Shown piece by piece: positions 10,326 through 20,168 of a DNA stretch of 64,000 nucleotides. Source of the DNA: Pseudomonas sp. LRP2-20 (lineage in GTDB: Bacteria > Pseudomonadota > Gammaproteobacteria > Pseudomonadales > Pseudomonadaceae). The notes beneath the pieces were generated by a model that was given only the letters and a program-made list of their open reading frames with translations, was not told the DNA's origin and did no database searches. Each line of letters opens with the position of its first letter. The first letter of the stretch is position 1. The stretch is taken from contig NZ_AP025944.1 of assembly GCF_024349685.1 (NCBI RefSeq), forward strand, positions 440,001 through 504,000, read 5' to 3'. The position numbers and the translations under genes are program-made.

Positions 10326-12242
10326 TCAGAGCCGGAACCGTCCAACCAACCCTTGCAGGTGGGTGCCCAGGCGAGCCAGTTCGACACTGGAACTGGCGGT
10401 CTCCTCGCTCGCCGCCGATGTCTGGTCGGAGATATCGCGCACATTCATCACGCTGCGATTGATCTCTTCAGCCGTGGCACTCTGTTGCTCGGCGGCCGTG
10501 GCGATCTGCTGGTTCATGGCCTGGATCGACGACACCGTGTGGGTGATGGTCTCCAGCGAGTTGCCGGCGCGGCGGGTCAGTTCGACGCTGCTGTCGGTCA
10601 GCTGACGGCTGGCGTCCATCACGCTGGCCACGCGCTGGGTACCGCTTTGCAGGCCGGCGATCAGCTCTTCGATTTCTTCGGTGGATTGCTGCGTGCGCTG
10701 GGCCAGGCTGCGCACTTCGTCGGCGACCACCGCGAAGCCACGGCCGGCCTCACCGGCACGCGCCGCTTCGATGGCGGCATTGAGCGCCAGCAGGTTGGTC
10801 TGTTGGGCCACCGACTTGATCACGTCGAGCACGCTGCCGATCTTGTCGCTTTCGGCCTTGAGCTGGTTCATCGCTTCGCTGGAATTGACCACCTCGCTGG
10901 CCAGGCGCTCGATCTGCACGACCGCTTCGCCTACCACGCGATCGCCCTCGCGCGCCTGCTGGTCAGCCATGGCTGCGGCTTCCGAGGCCTGTTCGGCATT
11001 GCGCGCCACTTCATGCACGGTGGCGGCCATCTCGTTCATCGCGGTTGCCACCTGGTCAGTCTCGACCTTTTGATTGTTGACCCCGGCGCTGGTCTGCTCG
11101 GTGACCGCCGACAGCTCTTCGGCGGCGCTGGCGATCTGTGTCACGCCATCGCCGATACCCCCGATCAGCTCGCGCAAGCCCTGGGTCATGCGCTGCATGC
11201 TGGATTGCAGCTGGCCGAGTTCGTCGCGGCGGGTCGAATGCAGGTCCTGGCGCAGGTCGCCGTTGGCCACGCGCTCGGCGGCAGCCAGGGTCTGGCGCAG
11301 GGGGATGATGATCTGCCGGGTAATCGCCCAGGCCGCGAGCAGGCCCAGTACCAGGGCCAGTGCGGTGGCGCTGCCGAGCATGATCTTGGCCTGGTGGGTG
11401 CCGGCATCGCGTACTGCGGTCTGCGAAAGGGTCATCGCCTCGCTGGTCTGCAGCAGTACCGTGCCTTGGTCACTCATGCGTTGCAGCGCCTGTTCGCTGG
11501 CGCTTTGAGCCGTGCCGAACTGGGTCACCGCATCGCGGTAGGCGGCCAGTGCGGTGGCTGAGTCGTCAAGGCTGGCAGCGTATTCGGCCGGCAACCTGGC
11601 GGGCAGTGCCTTGAGCTCGGTGAGGGCCTGGTCGATGGCTGTCAGCGCGGTCTGCTGGTACTCGGCGTTGCCGCTGTAGGTGTAACCACGCACCTGGAAG
11701 CGCGCCTGTTGCACCAGTGCACTGACGTCCACGGCATGCTGGTACTGGTTGATATCGCCAGCCTGCAGCAGGCGTTGCTGTACCCGGCTGATCAGTTCGA
11801 CGGCCTTGTCGGCGCTGTCGCCCAATACGCCGCGCGCAGCCTCGCGGCGCTGGGCGGCTTGCTTGAGGTCGTTGAAGGCCTGCAGGTACTGGCTCACGGC
11901 AGCCTGCTGCTGTTGCAGGCGCTGCTGGTCGGTGGGTTGCTCGATCTGCCCGAGCATGAAGTTGATCTGGCGCTCGAGAGTGCCCAGGGCCTTTTCCAGC
12001 TCGCCGATGGCCGCTTCGTTGCGGTCACGCTGGTAGTGCTGGCGGGCGATGCGCAGCTCTTGAGTGTACTGGTGGATCACCGAGATGTTGCCCAGCTTGT
12101 CGCCGCGCGCGGTGACGCTGTCCAGGCCTTGCCAACCGGTGAAGGTGATGGCCAGGGTCAGCAACAACACCAGGCCAAAGCCCAGTCCCAACTTGCGATT
12201 GACGCTTACATTCCCCAGCGATTGGGAAAACCATTGGTACAT
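10326..12242 (-). CDS. Methyl-accepting chemotaxis protein, HBM type (McpQ-like?)
   Basis: A 638-residue chemoreceptor with the same architecture as its downstream neighbour: TM1 about 18-36, ligand domain about 37-283, TM2 about 285-308, HAMP, then a signalling domain with [19 protein letters not shown]. Both start with a similar LGN(V/I)SV leader and end in (G/R)MVGRFSL or GLVGRFRL, which points to duplication. From memory, the matching position in P. putida KT2440 (next to an RsmE-family gene) holds McpQ, a citrate/Mg-citrate receptor. That assignment rests on gene order, not on ligand-contact residues, which I could not check. Confidence 0.87.
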   Translation of the reverse strand: MYQWFSQSLGNVSVNRKLGLGFGLVLLLTLAITFTGWQGLDSVTARGDKLGNISVIHQYTQELRIARQHYQRDRNEAAIGELEKALGTLERQINFMLGQIEQPTDQQRLQQQQAAVSQYLQAFNDLKQAAQRREAARGVLGDSADKAVELISRVQQRLLQAGDINQYQHAVDVSALVQQARFQVRGYTYSGNAEYQQTALTAIDQALTELKALPARLPAEYAASLDDSATALAAYRDAVTQFGTAQSASEQALQRMSDQGTVLLQTSEAMTLSQTAVRDAGTHQAKIMLGSATALALVLGLLAAWAITRQIIIPLRQTLAAAERVANGDLRQDLHSTRRDELGQLQSSMQRMTQGLRELIGGIGDGVTQIASAAEELSAVTEQTSAGVNNQKVETDQVATAMNEMAATVHEVARNAEQASEAAAMADQQAREGDRVVGEAVVQIERLASEVVNSSEAMNQLKAESDKIGSVLDVIKSVAQQTNLLALNAAIEAARAGEAGRGFAVVADEVRSLAQRTQQSTEEIEELIAGLQSGTQRVASVMDASRQLTDSSVELTRRAGNSLETITHTVSSIQAMNQQIATAAEQQSATAEEINRSVMNVRDISDQTSAASEETASSSVELARLGTHLQGLVGRFRL

Positions 12243-12342
12243 GTTCGACTCCCCGGCAACGTGGCGGCACGAATTATTGTAGTGTTGCCAACACCATCGG
12301 CTTGCGCCGGGGAAACTTTATAGGGAAAAGCTGACCCGTTCG

Positions 12343-13050
12343 TCAGAAAATCCTTGAGAGCAAGGCAGTTACAGCCGTTTCCACACGCAGAATGCGCTCA
12401 CCCAGCTGCACGGGCGCCAGGCCAGCCTTGCCCAGCAAGTCCACCTCGTAGGGAATCCAGCCACCTTCAGGCCCGATCGCCAGGGTGACTGGCCCCTCGA
12501 CGGCGCGTGGGCAGGCCGGGTAGGGGCCGGGGTGGCCGACCAGGCCGAGGGTGCCGTCGGCGATGGCAGGCAGGCGGTCTTCGACGAAGGGTTTGAAGCG
12601 CTTCTCGATGATCACCTCGGGCAGCACCGTGTCACGGGCCTGTTCCAGGCCGAGAATCAGGTTCTCGCGAATGGTTTCAGGGTTGAGAAAGGGCGTTTGC
12701 CAGAAGCTTTTCTCGACCTTGTAGCTGTTGATCAGGATCAGCCGCGGCACACCCAAGGTCGCCACGGTCTGGAACAGCCGGCGCAGCATCTTCGGTCGCG
12801 GCACGGCCAACACCAGGGTCAGCGGCAGCTTGGCCGGTGGCTGTTGATCGAAGGCGACCTCCAGCTCGGCTTCGTGGGTTTCCAGGCGCAGCACCGTGGC
12901 CTTGCCCATCAGGCCGTTGATGCGGCCCACGCGCAGCGTATCGCCCACGGCGACACGGTGGATGTCCTGCATGTGGGTGAAGCGCCGATCAGCGAGGACG
13001 ACGCGATCGGCCGAGACGAAGTCGGCCTCTTCAAGGAGTAACAGGTTCAC
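12343..13050 (-). CDS. RsmE-family 16S rRNA (uracil-N3) methyltransferase, paralogue 1
   Basis: A 235-residue SPOUT-fold protein. The C-terminal knot carries IGPEGGW and [19 protein letters not shown], the S-adenosylmethionine-binding region of RsmE, which methylates U1498 of 16S rRNA. A second, fuller RsmE homologue is encoded at 48104-48826, so which of the two does the canonical job is unclear. This copy departs more from the usual motif ([11 protein letters not shown] here, LRTETAPVVAL in the other). It overlaps tatC by 4 bases and so is probably translated from the tat transcript. Confidence 0.85.
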   Translation of the reverse strand: MNLLLLEEADFVSADRVVLADRRFTHMQDIHRVAVGDTLRVGRINGLMGKATVLRLETHEAELEVAFDQQPPAKLPLTLVLAVPRPKMLRRLFQTVATLGVPRLILINSYKVEKSFWQTPFLNPETIRENLILGLEQARDTVLPEVIIEKRFKPFVEDRLPAIADGTLGLVGHPGPYPACPRAVEGPVTLAIGPEGGWIPYEVDLLGKAGLAPVQLGERILRVETAVTALLSRIF

Positions 13051-13838
13051 GGCTGGGTCGCTGGCGGCTGGTCGTTATGATCGTTGGTGGCTTCGTCGTC
13101 GGCATGGCTGCGCTTGCGGATCAGGCTGCCGCACAGCACGCCGATCTCGAACAGCAGCCACATGGGCACGGCGAGCAACGTCTGCGAGAAGATGTCTGGC
13201 GGGGTGAGGATCATGCCGACCACGAAGCAGCCGATGATCACGTACGGGCGGACCTTCTTCAGGTACTTCACGTCGACCACGCCGATCCACACCAGCAGCA
13301 CCACGGCCACCGGGATCTCGAAAGCGACACCGAAGGCGAAGAACAGCGTCATGACGAAATCAAGGTAGGCGGCGATGTCGGTCATCATCGCCACGCCTTC
13401 GGGCGTGGCTTTGGCGAAGAAGCTGAACATCAGCGGGAACACCAGGAAATAGGCGAAGGCCATGCCGGCGTAGAACAGCAGGATGCTCGACACCAGCAAC
13501 GGAATGGCGATGCGCTTTTCATGGCGGTACAGGCCTGGTGCGATGAAGCCCCAGATCTGCTGGAGAATGAACGGGATCGCCAGGAACAGCGAAACGATCA
13601 TGGTCAGCTTGAACGGCGTCAGGAACGGCGAGGCCACGTCGGTGGCGATCATCGTCGCGTTGGCCGGCAAATGGTCACGCAGCGGTGCCGACACCAGGGT
13701 GTAGATCTGCTGGGCGAACGAGAACAGCCCGGCAAAGATCAGGAAAATGACCGCCACGCAGCGCAGCAGGCGGGTACGCAGTTCGGTCAGGTGCGAGACC
13801 AGCGGCATTGGCTGGTCGTGTTCCGGATTTTCGCTCAT
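13047..13838 (-). CDS. tatC: Twin-arginine translocase subunit TatC
   Basis: A 263-residue polytopic inner-membrane protein that binds twin-arginine signal peptides. The family signature is visible near the start ([15 protein letters not shown]), with [35 protein letters not shown] segments, and about six hydrophobic helices. It overlaps tatB (upstream) and the RsmE-family gene (downstream) by 4 bases each. A charged His/Asp/Asn-rich tail ends the protein. Confidence 0.96.
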   Translation of the reverse strand: MSENPEHDQPMPLVSHLTELRTRLLRCVAVIFLIFAGLFSFAQQIYTLVSAPLRDHLPANATMIATDVASPFLTPFKLTMIVSLFLAIPFILQQIWGFIAPGLYRHEKRIAIPLLVSSILLFYAGMAFAYFLVFPLMFSFFAKATPEGVAMMTDIAAYLDFVMTLFFAFGVAFEIPVAVVLLVWIGVVDVKYLKKVRPYVIIGCFVVGMILTPPDIFSQTLLAVPMWLLFEIGVLCGSLIRKRSHADDEATNDHNDQPPATQP

Positions 13839-14209
13839 GGGGCTCGCGGCGGTTGAGGCTGTTCGGGCGGTGTCGGCGTGGCCGTCGGCGTTACCGGCGC
13901 GACCGGTGTTGCCGTTGGTGCTGCGGCAGGCTGGGTGGCGGTTGGCGACGGTGCAGGCGGTATCTGCGGGTTGAGGATACGCTTGGCTTCCTCTTCCATC
14001 TGCAGGATGTGCTCGTTATGCAACTGGCGACGGATGTCGTCGGCGCCGATTTCGCGCTCGACCTCCATCTTGATCGCGTTGAAGCTGCGTTTCAGCCGCC
14101 CGATCCACAGCCCCGCAGTACGCGCGGCACCCGGCAGGCGCTCGGGGCCGAGCACCAGCAGGGCGACCAGGCCGACGAGCAGCAGCTCGCTGAAGCTGAT
14201 GCCGAACAT
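13835..14209 (-). CDS. tatB: Sec-independent translocase subunit TatB
   Basis: A 124-residue protein with the TatB plan: one N-terminal membrane helix ([20 protein letters not shown]), the hinge [10 protein letters not shown], then an amphipathic helix ([15 protein letters not shown]). The last ~45 residues are a Pro/Thr/Ala-rich tail of low complexity. TatB joins TatC in the receptor complex for folded, twin-arginine-tagged proteins. Start and stop both sit within the compact tatA-tatB-tatC run. Confidence 0.94.
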   Translation of the reverse strand: MFGISFSELLLVGLVALLVLGPERLPGAARTAGLWIGRLKRSFNAIKMEVEREIGADDIRRQLHNEHILQMEEEAKRILNPQIPPAPSPTATQPAAAPTATPVAPVTPTATPTPPEQPQPPRAP

Positions 14210-14212
14210 GGG

Positions 14213-14485
14213 TCAGTCTTTCCGCTGCGGCTCTTGGACCGGCTGGGCCTGGCCCTCGATGGTGTGGCCTTGCTGCGGCTGCACAGTATTCTGCACTGGC
14301 GGCACAGGCTGGGCCGGTGGCGGGGTCTGCTCGGCCGGTTTGTTCTCTTCTTCGCTCATGGCCTTGCGGAAGCCCTTGATCGATTCGCCCAGGTCGCTGC
14401 CGAAGTTCTTCAGCTTCTTGGTGCCGAACACAAGGACGACGACGATCAGCAGGACGATCCAGTGTTTCCAGTCAAAAATACCCAT
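14213..14485 (-). CDS. tatA: Sec-independent translocase subunit TatA
   Basis: A 90-residue pore-forming Tat component. The N-terminal helix ([19 protein letters not shown]) runs into the [17 protein letters not shown] amphipathic helix typical of TatA. A Pro/Gln-rich C-terminal tail follows. AGGAGAGC lies just before the ATG at 14485. It is the first tat gene, 25 bases downstream of hisE, so his and tat genes may share a transcript. Confidence 0.95.
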   Translation of the reverse strand: MGIFDWKHWIVLLIVVVLVFGTKKLKNFGSDLGESIKGFRKAMSEEENKPAEQTPPPAQPVPPVQNTVQPQQGHTIEGQAQPVQEPQRKD

Positions 14486-14510
14486 GGTGCTCTCCTAGAA
14501 TGCGGTTTGC

Positions 14511-14846
14511 TCAGGCCGAGGGCTGACGCGCGGCCTTTTCATCGTGCCCGGACAGCCCGAAACGGCGCTCCAGTTCATCGAGCACGGCTTGTGGATGCTG
14601 GCCCAGCGCGCTGAGCATGACCAGGCTATGGAACCACAGGTCTGCGGTTTCATAGATGACATCGCTGTAATCCTTGCTCACGGCGGCGTCTTTGGCCGCA
14701 ATGATGGTCTCGACAGACTCTTCGCCGAGCTTTTCGAGGATCTTGTTCAGGCCCTTGTGGTACAGGCTGGCCACGTAGGAGCTGTCGGGAGCCGCTTGTT
14801 TGCGCTCTTCGAGCACTTCGGCCAGGCGGTTGAGGGTGTCGCTCAT
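14511..14846 (-). CDS. hisE: Phosphoribosyl-ATP pyrophosphatase
   Basis: A 111-residue MazG-like protein that turns phosphoribosyl-ATP into phosphoribosyl-AMP in histidine synthesis. The metal-binding helix motif is visible ([14 protein letters not shown]), followed by [19 protein letters not shown] use the ATG at 14846 ([12 protein letters not shown]). The upstream ATG at 14873 would run into hisI. The start is one base after the hisI stop, so the two are coupled as separate proteins rather than fused as in enterobacteria. Confidence 0.94.
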   Translation of the reverse strand: MSDTLNRLAEVLEERKQAAPDSSYVASLYHKGLNKILEKLGEESVETIIAAKDAAVSKDYSDVIYETADLWFHSLVMLSALGQHPQAVLDELERRFGLSGHDEKAARQPSA

Positions 14847-14847
14847 G

Positions 14848-15240
14848 TCAGTGTCCTGCGCTGTAGATGGCATCCGGGTCTTTCAGAACCGGGTCGACGG
14901 TTTTCCACTGGCCGTCTTCGTAGACGCGGTAGAAGCAGCTTTCACGGCCAGTATGGCAAGCGATATGGCCCAGTTGCTCTACCATCAGGATGATCACATC
15001 GGCATCGCAGTCCAGGCGCATTTCATGCAGCTTCTGCACATGGCCGGACTCTTCGCCCTTGCGCCACAGCTTGCCACGGGAACGCGACCAGTAGATGGCA
15101 CGTTGCTCGGCGGCGGTCAGCGCCAGCGATTCGCGGTTCATCCAGGCCATCATCAGCACGCGTCCGGTCTTGTGGTCCTGGGCGATCGCCGGTACCAGGC
15201 CGTCGCTGTTCCACTTGATCTCGTCCAGCCAGTCTTTCAT
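14848..15240 (-). CDS. hisI: Phosphoribosyl-AMP cyclohydrolase
   Basis: A 130-residue zinc enzyme that opens the adenine ring of phosphoribosyl-AMP, the step after HisE. Visible motifs are [34 protein letters not shown], and the metal residues in [14 protein letters not shown] with [10 protein letters not shown] near the end. ATG 15240 has GGAG upstream. The TTG at 15252 adds only four residues and is not favoured. Confidence 0.95.
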   Translation of the reverse strand: MKDWLDEIKWNSDGLVPAIAQDHKTGRVLMMAWMNRESLALTAAEQRAIYWSRSRGKLWRKGEESGHVQKLHEMRLDCDADVIILMVEQLGHIACHTGRESCFYRVYEDGQWKTVDPVLKDPDAIYSAGH

Positions 15241-15312
15241 CGTCGACTCCAAAGCGGGCCCGCTCCTGTGCCGGGCCCTTTGCGCTAGTGTGCCAGCCAG
15301 CAGCGCGGCTGG

Positions 15313-16935
15313 CTATTGGCGCACGATCAGGTAAAGGCCGGCGGCCAGCATCAGCCACGCCGGCCAGGCCCCAGGCGCGGCCAGGCTGGCGGCCTCGGCG
15401 GCACCAGTGGCCAGCACCGCACCGCCGCCAAGCAGGCCGGCGCCGAGCAGGCGCAGCGCCCAGCGGTCGCCCTGGCGACGGCGTTCCGGCAGTTGTGGGT
15501 CTTCCAGGTGCGGCTGCGACAGGCGCTCGAGCAGGTCGCGGGCCATGCCGGCCAGGTGCGGCAGCTGCTCGACCTGGCCATGAATGTTGCCGAACACGGC
15601 CTTGGGGCTCATGCGCTCGCGCATCCAGCGTTCCAGGTACGGCTTGGCGGTGCTCCACAGGTCCAGGTCCGGGTACAGCTGGCGGCCCAGGCCTTCGATG
15701 TTGAGCAGGGTCTTCTGCAGCAGCACCAGTTGCGGCTGGACTTCCATGTTGAAGCGCCGTGCGGTCTGGAACAGGCGCATCAGCACCTGGCCAAAGGAAA
15801 TATCCTTCAACGGTTTTTCGAAGATCGGCTCGCACACCGTGCGGATTGCCGCTTCGAACTCGTTGACCTTGGTGTGCGCCGGCACCCAGCCCGAGTCGAT
15901 GTGCAGCTGGGCAACGCGGCGGTAGTCGCGCTTGAAGAAGGCGATCAGGTTGCGCGCCAGGTAGTCCTGGTCCTCGGCGGTGAGGCTGCCGACGATGCCG
16001 CAGTCGATGGCGATGTACTGCGGGCTCCACGGTTTGACCGTGCTGACGAAGATGTTGCCCGGGTGCATGTCGGCATGGAAGAAGCTGTCGCGGAACACCT
16101 GGGTGAAGAACACTTCCACGCCGCGCTCGGCCAGCATCTTCATGTCGGTGCGCTGGTCGGCCAGGGTCGCCATGTCGGTCACTGGCACGCCGTAGATGCG
16201 CTCCATCACCAGCACCTTGGGGCGGCACAGGTCCCAGTACACCTGGGGCACGTACATCAGCTCGGAGCCTTCGAAGTTGCGCCGCAGCTGGCTGGCGTTG
16301 GCCGCCTCGCGCAGCAGGTCGAGTTCGTCGTAGATGGTCTTTTCGTAGTCGCCGACGATTTCCACCGGGTGCAGGCGGCGGGCATCGGCCGAGGCGCGTT
16401 CGGCGGCCTTGGCGATCAGGAACAGCCAGGCCAGGTCCTGGGCGATCACTGGCTTCAGGCCCGGGCGAACCACCTTGACCACCACCTCTTCGCCACTCTT
16501 GAGACGGGCGGCATGCACCTGGGCTACCGAGGCAGAGGCCAGCGGCTCGACGTCGAAGCGGCTGAACACTTCGCCGACCTTGGCACCGAGCTGATCTTCG
16601 ATCAACGCCACGGCTTTTTTCGGGTCGAATGGCGGTACGCGGTCCTGCAGCAGCATCAGCTCGTCGGCGATGTCGGTGGGCAGCAGGTCGCGGCGCGTGG
16701 ACAGCAACTGGCCGAACTTGATGAAGATCGGCCCCAGGTCCTGCAGCGCCAGGCGCAGGCGTGCACCACGGCTGAGCTCGGAGGGTTTGCGTGGCAGCCA
16801 GCGCCATGGCATCAGCAGGCGCAGGCTGGCCAGCCACCAGGGCAGCAGGGGCTGATCGAACAGCAGGTCATCGAGACGGTAGCGGATCACCACACGCTGG
16901 ATGCGAAAAAGACGGCGGACGGCGAGCAGCTTCAT
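15313..16935 (-). CDS. ubiB: Ubiquinone biosynthesis kinase-like protein UbiB
   Basis: A 540-residue member of the ABC1/ADCK/UbiB atypical kinase family required for ubiquinone synthesis. The family-specific N-terminal motif [14 protein letters not shown] is present, then an Ala-rich loop ([15 protein letters not shown]), an invariant Lys in VVVKVVRPG, and the catalytic segment [12 protein letters not shown] with IAIDCGIVG as the metal-binding DxG equivalent. Two hydrophobic segments at the C-terminus anchor it in the inner membrane. It overlaps ubiJ by 4 bases in the ubiE-ubiJ-ubiB operon. Confidence 0.95.
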   Translation of the reverse strand: MKLLAVRRLFRIQRVVIRYRLDDLLFDQPLLPWWLASLRLLMPWRWLPRKPSELSRGARLRLALQDLGPIFIKFGQLLSTRRDLLPTDIADELMLLQDRVPPFDPKKAVALIEDQLGAKVGEVFSRFDVEPLASASVAQVHAARLKSGEEVVVKVVRPGLKPVIAQDLAWLFLIAKAAERASADARRLHPVEIVGDYEKTIYDELDLLREAANASQLRRNFEGSELMYVPQVYWDLCRPKVLVMERIYGVPVTDMATLADQRTDMKMLAERGVEVFFTQVFRDSFFHADMHPGNIFVSTVKPWSPQYIAIDCGIVGSLTAEDQDYLARNLIAFFKRDYRRVAQLHIDSGWVPAHTKVNEFEAAIRTVCEPIFEKPLKDISFGQVLMRLFQTARRFNMEVQPQLVLLQKTLLNIEGLGRQLYPDLDLWSTAKPYLERWMRERMSPKAVFGNIHGQVEQLPHLAGMARDLLERLSQPHLEDPQLPERRRQGDRWALRLLGAGLLGGGAVLATGAAEAASLAAPGAWPAWLMLAAGLYLIVRQ

Positions 16936-17555
16936 GCGTTATCGCTGGTATCAAGGGATCGGGAGAGGCGCAGCAGGCGCGCCTCGAGGCGTTCGATATC
17001 GAGCTTGAGGGTGTCGAGCTCGCTGAAAGCGGCTTCGGCTTCGCGCTGGCCCACCAGGGTGCGTGATTCCTCGGCCAGGTACTCGGACAGGTTCTGGCTG
17101 AAACGTGCCAGGCCCTGACGTGTCCAGCGTGCTCGCAGGCGGATATGGCCGGCGAGCATCGCCGTGGCGACCGGGCCGAGCCAGCGCTGCAGCTCGTGTT
17201 CCCAGTCCAGTTCCAGGTCCTGCAGCACGCCGAACAGGTCCAGCAGCACGGCGCTGTCGCCATGCAGCTCGACCTGCGGGCTGTGCAACACGGCGGTCTT
17301 GTCCCGGGTCACGGCCAGTTGCACCAGGCTGCCAGCCGGAGCGCGCAGGCTGCAGTCGACCTCACCCGCCCAATGGGCGGCGAGCATCAGGCCTTCTTCA
17401 TCGGGCAGGATGAACACCTGCAAGGCCGGTTGGCGGCAGTCGATCTCGATGACCTTGCCTTCCAGCGCGGCCAGCCGCGGCAGCGCCGTGCTGTCCATGC
17501 GCAGGACGCGGTTCAGGCCATGTTCGACACTGGCGAGCAGCCCGGCCAGCAGCAT
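16932..17555 (-). CDS. ubiJ: Ubiquinone biosynthesis accessory factor UbiJ
   Basis: A 207-residue protein with an SCP2-like lipid-binding N-terminal domain (about 1-115) and a C-terminal coiled-coil helix ([20 protein letters not shown]). UbiJ holds hydrophobic ubiquinone intermediates in the soluble Ubi complex. Gene position between ubiE and ubiB, with overlaps of 1 and 4 bases, supports the call strongly. Sequence alone is only moderately conserved. Confidence 0.88.
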   Translation of the reverse strand: MLLAGLLASVEHGLNRVLRMDSTALPRLAALEGKVIEIDCRQPALQVFILPDEEGLMLAAHWAGEVDCSLRAPAGSLVQLAVTRDKTAVLHSPQVELHGDSAVLLDLFGVLQDLELDWEHELQRWLGPVATAMLAGHIRLRARWTRQGLARFSQNLSEYLAEESRTLVGQREAEAAFSELDTLKLDIERLEARLLRLSRSLDTSDNA

Positions 17556-18325
17556 CAGGGCTTGATTCCCCGGTGCACGGCAACGATACCGCTGGTCATG
17601 TTGTGGTAGGTGACGCGGTCGAAACCGGCCTCGACCATCATGCTTTTGAGGGTTTCCTGGTCAGGGTGCATGCGGATCGACTCGGCGAGGTAGCGGTAGC
17701 TGTCGGCGTCGTTGGTGATCAGCTTGCCGGCCAGCGGCATGAAGGCGAACGAGTAGGCGTCGTAGGCCTTGGACATCAGCTTGTTGGTCGGCTTGGAGAA
17801 CTCCAGGATCAACAGGCGCCCGCCCGGCTTGAGCACGCGCAGCATCGAGCGGATGGCTTCGTCCTTGTGGGTGACGTTGCGCAGGCCGAAGGCAATGGTC
17901 ACGCAGTCGAAGTGGTTGTCGGGGAACGGCAGCTTTTCGGCATCGGCCTGGACGAACTCGATGTTGCCGGCCACGCCGCGGTCGAGCAGGCGGTCACGGC
18001 CGACCTTGAGCATCGAATCGTTGATGTCGGCCAGTACCACCTGGCCCGTCGGGCCGACCAGGCGCGAGAACTTGGCGGCCAGGTCGCCGGTGCCGCCGGC
18101 GATGTCCAGCACACGGTTGCCGGCGCGCACGCCCGACAGCTCGATGGTAAAGCGCTTCCACAGGCGGTGCATGCCGCCGGAGAGCACGTCGTTCATCAGG
18201 TCGTACTTGGCGGCCACCGAGTGGAACACTTCGGCGACTTTCTTCGCCTTCTGGCTTTCAGGGACGTCCTGGTAGCCGAAATGGGTGGTGGGTTCGGCGT
18301 GGTCGCCTTTGCGCTGGTCGTTCAT
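17555..18325 (-). CDS. ubiE: Ubiquinone/menaquinone C-methyltransferase UbiE
   Basis: A 256-residue class I S-adenosylmethionine methyltransferase that methylates the benzoquinol ring in ubiquinone synthesis. Motif I is [12 protein letters not shown]. UbiE signatures [21 protein letters not shown] and, near the end, [12 protein letters not shown] are present (each seen in part). It is the first gene of the ubiEJB run. The region upstream is divergent from the PHA-associated gene starting at 18450. Confidence 0.96.
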   Translation of the reverse strand: MNDQRKGDHAEPTTHFGYQDVPESQKAKKVAEVFHSVAAKYDLMNDVLSGGMHRLWKRFTIELSGVRAGNRVLDIAGGTGDLAAKFSRLVGPTGQVVLADINDSMLKVGRDRLLDRGVAGNIEFVQADAEKLPFPDNHFDCVTIAFGLRNVTHKDEAIRSMLRVLKPGGRLLILEFSKPTNKLMSKAYDAYSFAFMPLAGKLITNDADSYRYLAESIRMHPDQETLKSMMVEAGFDRVTYHNMTSGIVAVHRGIKP

Positions 18326-18449
18326 ATCGCTTCACCGGAAAAAATTACCGCCATTCTAGGGCGAACGGGCGGATTTGTCTTGGCGGGGTGTGCCTTGGGG
18401 CAGGGGCGGGCATAATGCAGATTATGTCTACATACCCAGGAACACCCGC

Positions 18450-18725
18450 ATGACCCAGATCAGCGTCGAACGCAAACACTCCCTCGGCCGCGATGCCGCC
18501 CGCGCCAAGGCCGAAGCGCTGGTCGACAGGCTCAGCCGCGAATACGACCTCAAGGCCACCTGGAACGGTGACCGGGTCGACGTGGCGCGCAGCGGCGCCA
18601 ACGGTAGCGTGCATATTGGCGAGGACAGCATCCGCGTTGAACTCAAGCTCGGCATGATGCTGTCGATGATGAGCAGCACCATCAAGAGCGAGATCGAGCG
18701 CGCGCTGGACAAGGCCCTGGCTTGA
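18450..18725 (+). CDS. Polyhydroxyalkanoic acid system family protein
   Basis: A 91-residue protein of the small family found beside phasin genes in pseudomonads. I start it at ATG 18450 (MTQISVERKHSLGRDAARAK) with AGGA about 9 bases upstream. The longer in-frame start at 18375 lies in the ubiE control region. The sequence alternates strand-forming and charged segments and ends in an amphipathic helix (SEIERALDKALA). No biochemical role is established that I know of. Its position 112 bases before phaI suggests a part in PHA granule biology. Confidence 0.8.
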   Translation: MTQISVERKHSLGRDAARAKAEALVDRLSREYDLKATWNGDRVDVARSGANGSVHIGEDSIRVELKLGMMLSMMSSTIKSEIERALDKALA

Positions 18726-18837
18726 AGCGGCTGCCCTTGCCTTAGGGTGAGGATTCTAATTTTCCTCTTTACCTTGTGCTCAAGCCCAGCCTCCATGGGC
18801 GCATCCTCCCTCCACTCATGAGCATGAGGTACAGAGC

Positions 18838-19257
18838 ATGGCCAAAGTGACTGTGAAGAAAAAGGAAGACGCCCAGAGCACCCTGGGCGAGGTGCGCGGC
18901 TACGCGCGCAAGATCTGGCTGGCGGGCATCGGCGCTTATGCGCGGGTTGGCCAGGAAGGTTCCGACTACTTTCAGGAGCTGGTGAAAGCCGGTGAAGGCG
19001 TCGAGAAACGCGGCAAGAAGCGTATCGACAAAGAGCTCGATGCCGCCAACAACCAGATCGACGAAGCCACCCAAGAGGTCAGCCGCGTACGCGGCAAGGT
19101 CGAGATTCAACTCGACAAGATCGAAAAAGCTTTCGACGCACGGGTAGGTCGCGCCTTGAATCGCCTTGGCATTCCGTCTAAACATGACGTTGAGGCGTTG
19201 TCCATCAAGCTTGAACAGCTGCATGAGCTGCTCGAGCGCGTCGCGCACAAACCATAA
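18838..19257 (+). CDS. phaI: PHA granule-associated phasin PhaI
   Basis: A 139-residue phasin that coats medium-chain PHA granules. The body is almost wholly amphipathic helix, starting MAKVTVKKKEDAQSTLGEVR, with the phasin core YARKIWLAGIGAYARVGQEG that is closely repeated in PhaF (YSRKIWLAGLGIYSKVDQDG). The C-terminal part forms a coiled coil (SIKLEQLHELLERV) used for oligomerisation. phaF starts 10 bases after its stop, giving the known phaIF operon. In P. putida, phaI transcription is known to be activated by PhaD. Confidence 0.95.
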   Translation: MAKVTVKKKEDAQSTLGEVRGYARKIWLAGIGAYARVGQEGSDYFQELVKAGEGVEKRGKKRIDKELDAANNQIDEATQEVSRVRGKVEIQLDKIEKAFDARVGRALNRLGIPSKHDVEALSIKLEQLHELLERVAHKP

Positions 19258-19267
19258 GGAGAGCAGG

Positions 19268-20050
19268 ATGGCTGGCAAGAAGAATTCCGATAAAGAAGGC
19301 AGCTCCTGGATCGGCGGGATCGAGAAGTACTCCCGCAAGATCTGGCTGGCGGGGCTGGGTATCTATTCGAAAGTCGACCAGGACGGTCCGAAGCTGTTCG
19401 ACTCGCTGGTGAAGGATGGCGAGAAGGCCGAGAAGCAAGCCAAGAAGACCGCAGAAGACGTGGCCCAAGGCGCCAAGTCGTCGACCACTTCGCGCGTTTC
19501 CGGCGTGAAGGACCGTGCCCTGGGCAAGTGGAGCGAACTCGAAGAAGCCTTCGACAAGCGCCTGAACAGCGCCATCTCGCGCCTGGGCGTACCGAGCCGC
19601 AACGAGATCAAGGCCCTGCACCAGCAGGTCGACAGCCTGACCAAGCAGATCGAGAAACTGACCGGCGCTTCGGTCACCCCGATCTCCTCGCGCTCTGCAG
19701 CGGCCAAGCCCGCAGCGAGCAAGGCGGCCAAGCCATTGGCCAAGCCTGCGGCAAAAACGGCGGCTGCCAAACCGGCAGCTAAAACTGCAGCTAAACCGGC
19801 AGCGGCCAAACCCGCAGCCAAGACCGCAGCGGCCAAGCCAGCAGCAAAACCGGCTGCCAAGCCTGTTGCAGCCAAGCCAGCCGCAGCGAAGAAGCCAGCG
19901 GTGAAGAAGGCCCCGGCCAAACCGGCAGCCGCCAAACCGGCAGCACCAGCGGCCAGCGCCGCTCCGGCCGCTACCGCAGCGCCGGCGCCTACGGCGGCCC
20001 CGGCCAGCAACCCGCCTTCGGCTCCGGCCAGCACTGGCTCGCTGCTCTGA
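19268..20050 (+). CDS. phaF: PHA granule phasin with histone-like tail PhaF
   Basis: A 260-residue phasin. I start it at ATG 19268, with AAGGAGAGC upstream. An in-frame start at 19166 lies inside phaI. Residues 1-140 form the phasin domain, like PhaI, including a leucine-zipper-like helix (IKALHQQVDSLTKQIEKL). From about 142 to 245 there are repeats of AAKP/PAAKTA type, a histone-H1-like DNA-binding tail, then a Pro/Ala/Ser end. PhaF links granules to the nucleoid so that PHA is shared between daughter cells. Repeat number is likely to vary between strains. Confidence 0.96.
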   Translation: MAGKKNSDKEGSSWIGGIEKYSRKIWLAGLGIYSKVDQDGPKLFDSLVKDGEKAEKQAKKTAEDVAQGAKSSTTSRVSGVKDRALGKWSELEEAFDKRLNSAISRLGVPSRNEIKALHQQVDSLTKQIEKLTGASVTPISSRSAAAKPAASKAAKPLAKPAAKTAAAKPAAKTAAKPAAAKPAAKTAAAKPAAKPAAKPVAAKPAAAKKPAVKKAPAKPAAAKPAAPAASAAPAATAAPAPTAAPASNPPSAPASTGSLL

Positions 20051-20070
20051 CAGCGGTATAGTGCCCTCCA

Positions 20071-20148
20071 CGGATAAACCCGCTCCAACAAGGCTCACAG
20101 CTCTGTTGGGCGGGCTTACCCGCTATACGCCGGCCCAGCGGGCCTTTT
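20071..20148. terminator. Degenerate REP pair plus terminator hairpin after phaF
   Basis: 20071-20127 holds two imperfect inverted REP-like arms (about 20071-20090 and 20104-20126). It is followed by a GC hairpin GGCCC-AGC-GGGCC (20132-20144) with TTTT after it. This is the probable end of the phaIF transcript, and it separates phaIF from the convergent large gene that begins its stop at 20169. Confidence 0.65.
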
Positions 20149-20168
20149 ATGCGGGTGCTCGGTGGCAC

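Noticed and set aside
15241..15312. GGGCCCG/CGGGCCC hairpin between ubiB and hisI
   Set aside because: Stem of 7 bp with no adequate T-run on the minus strand. Not enough to call a terminator.
15023..17118. Frames of about 600 codons overlapping hisI, ubiB and ubiJ in other frames
   Set aside because: They are shadows of ubiB and ubiJ. The composition is Ala/Arg/Pro- or His/Gln-rich and crosses gene borders without start signals.
19680..20040. Tandem repeats in the 3' part of phaF
   Set aside because: They are not an independent repeat element. They encode the AAKP histone-like tail in frame.
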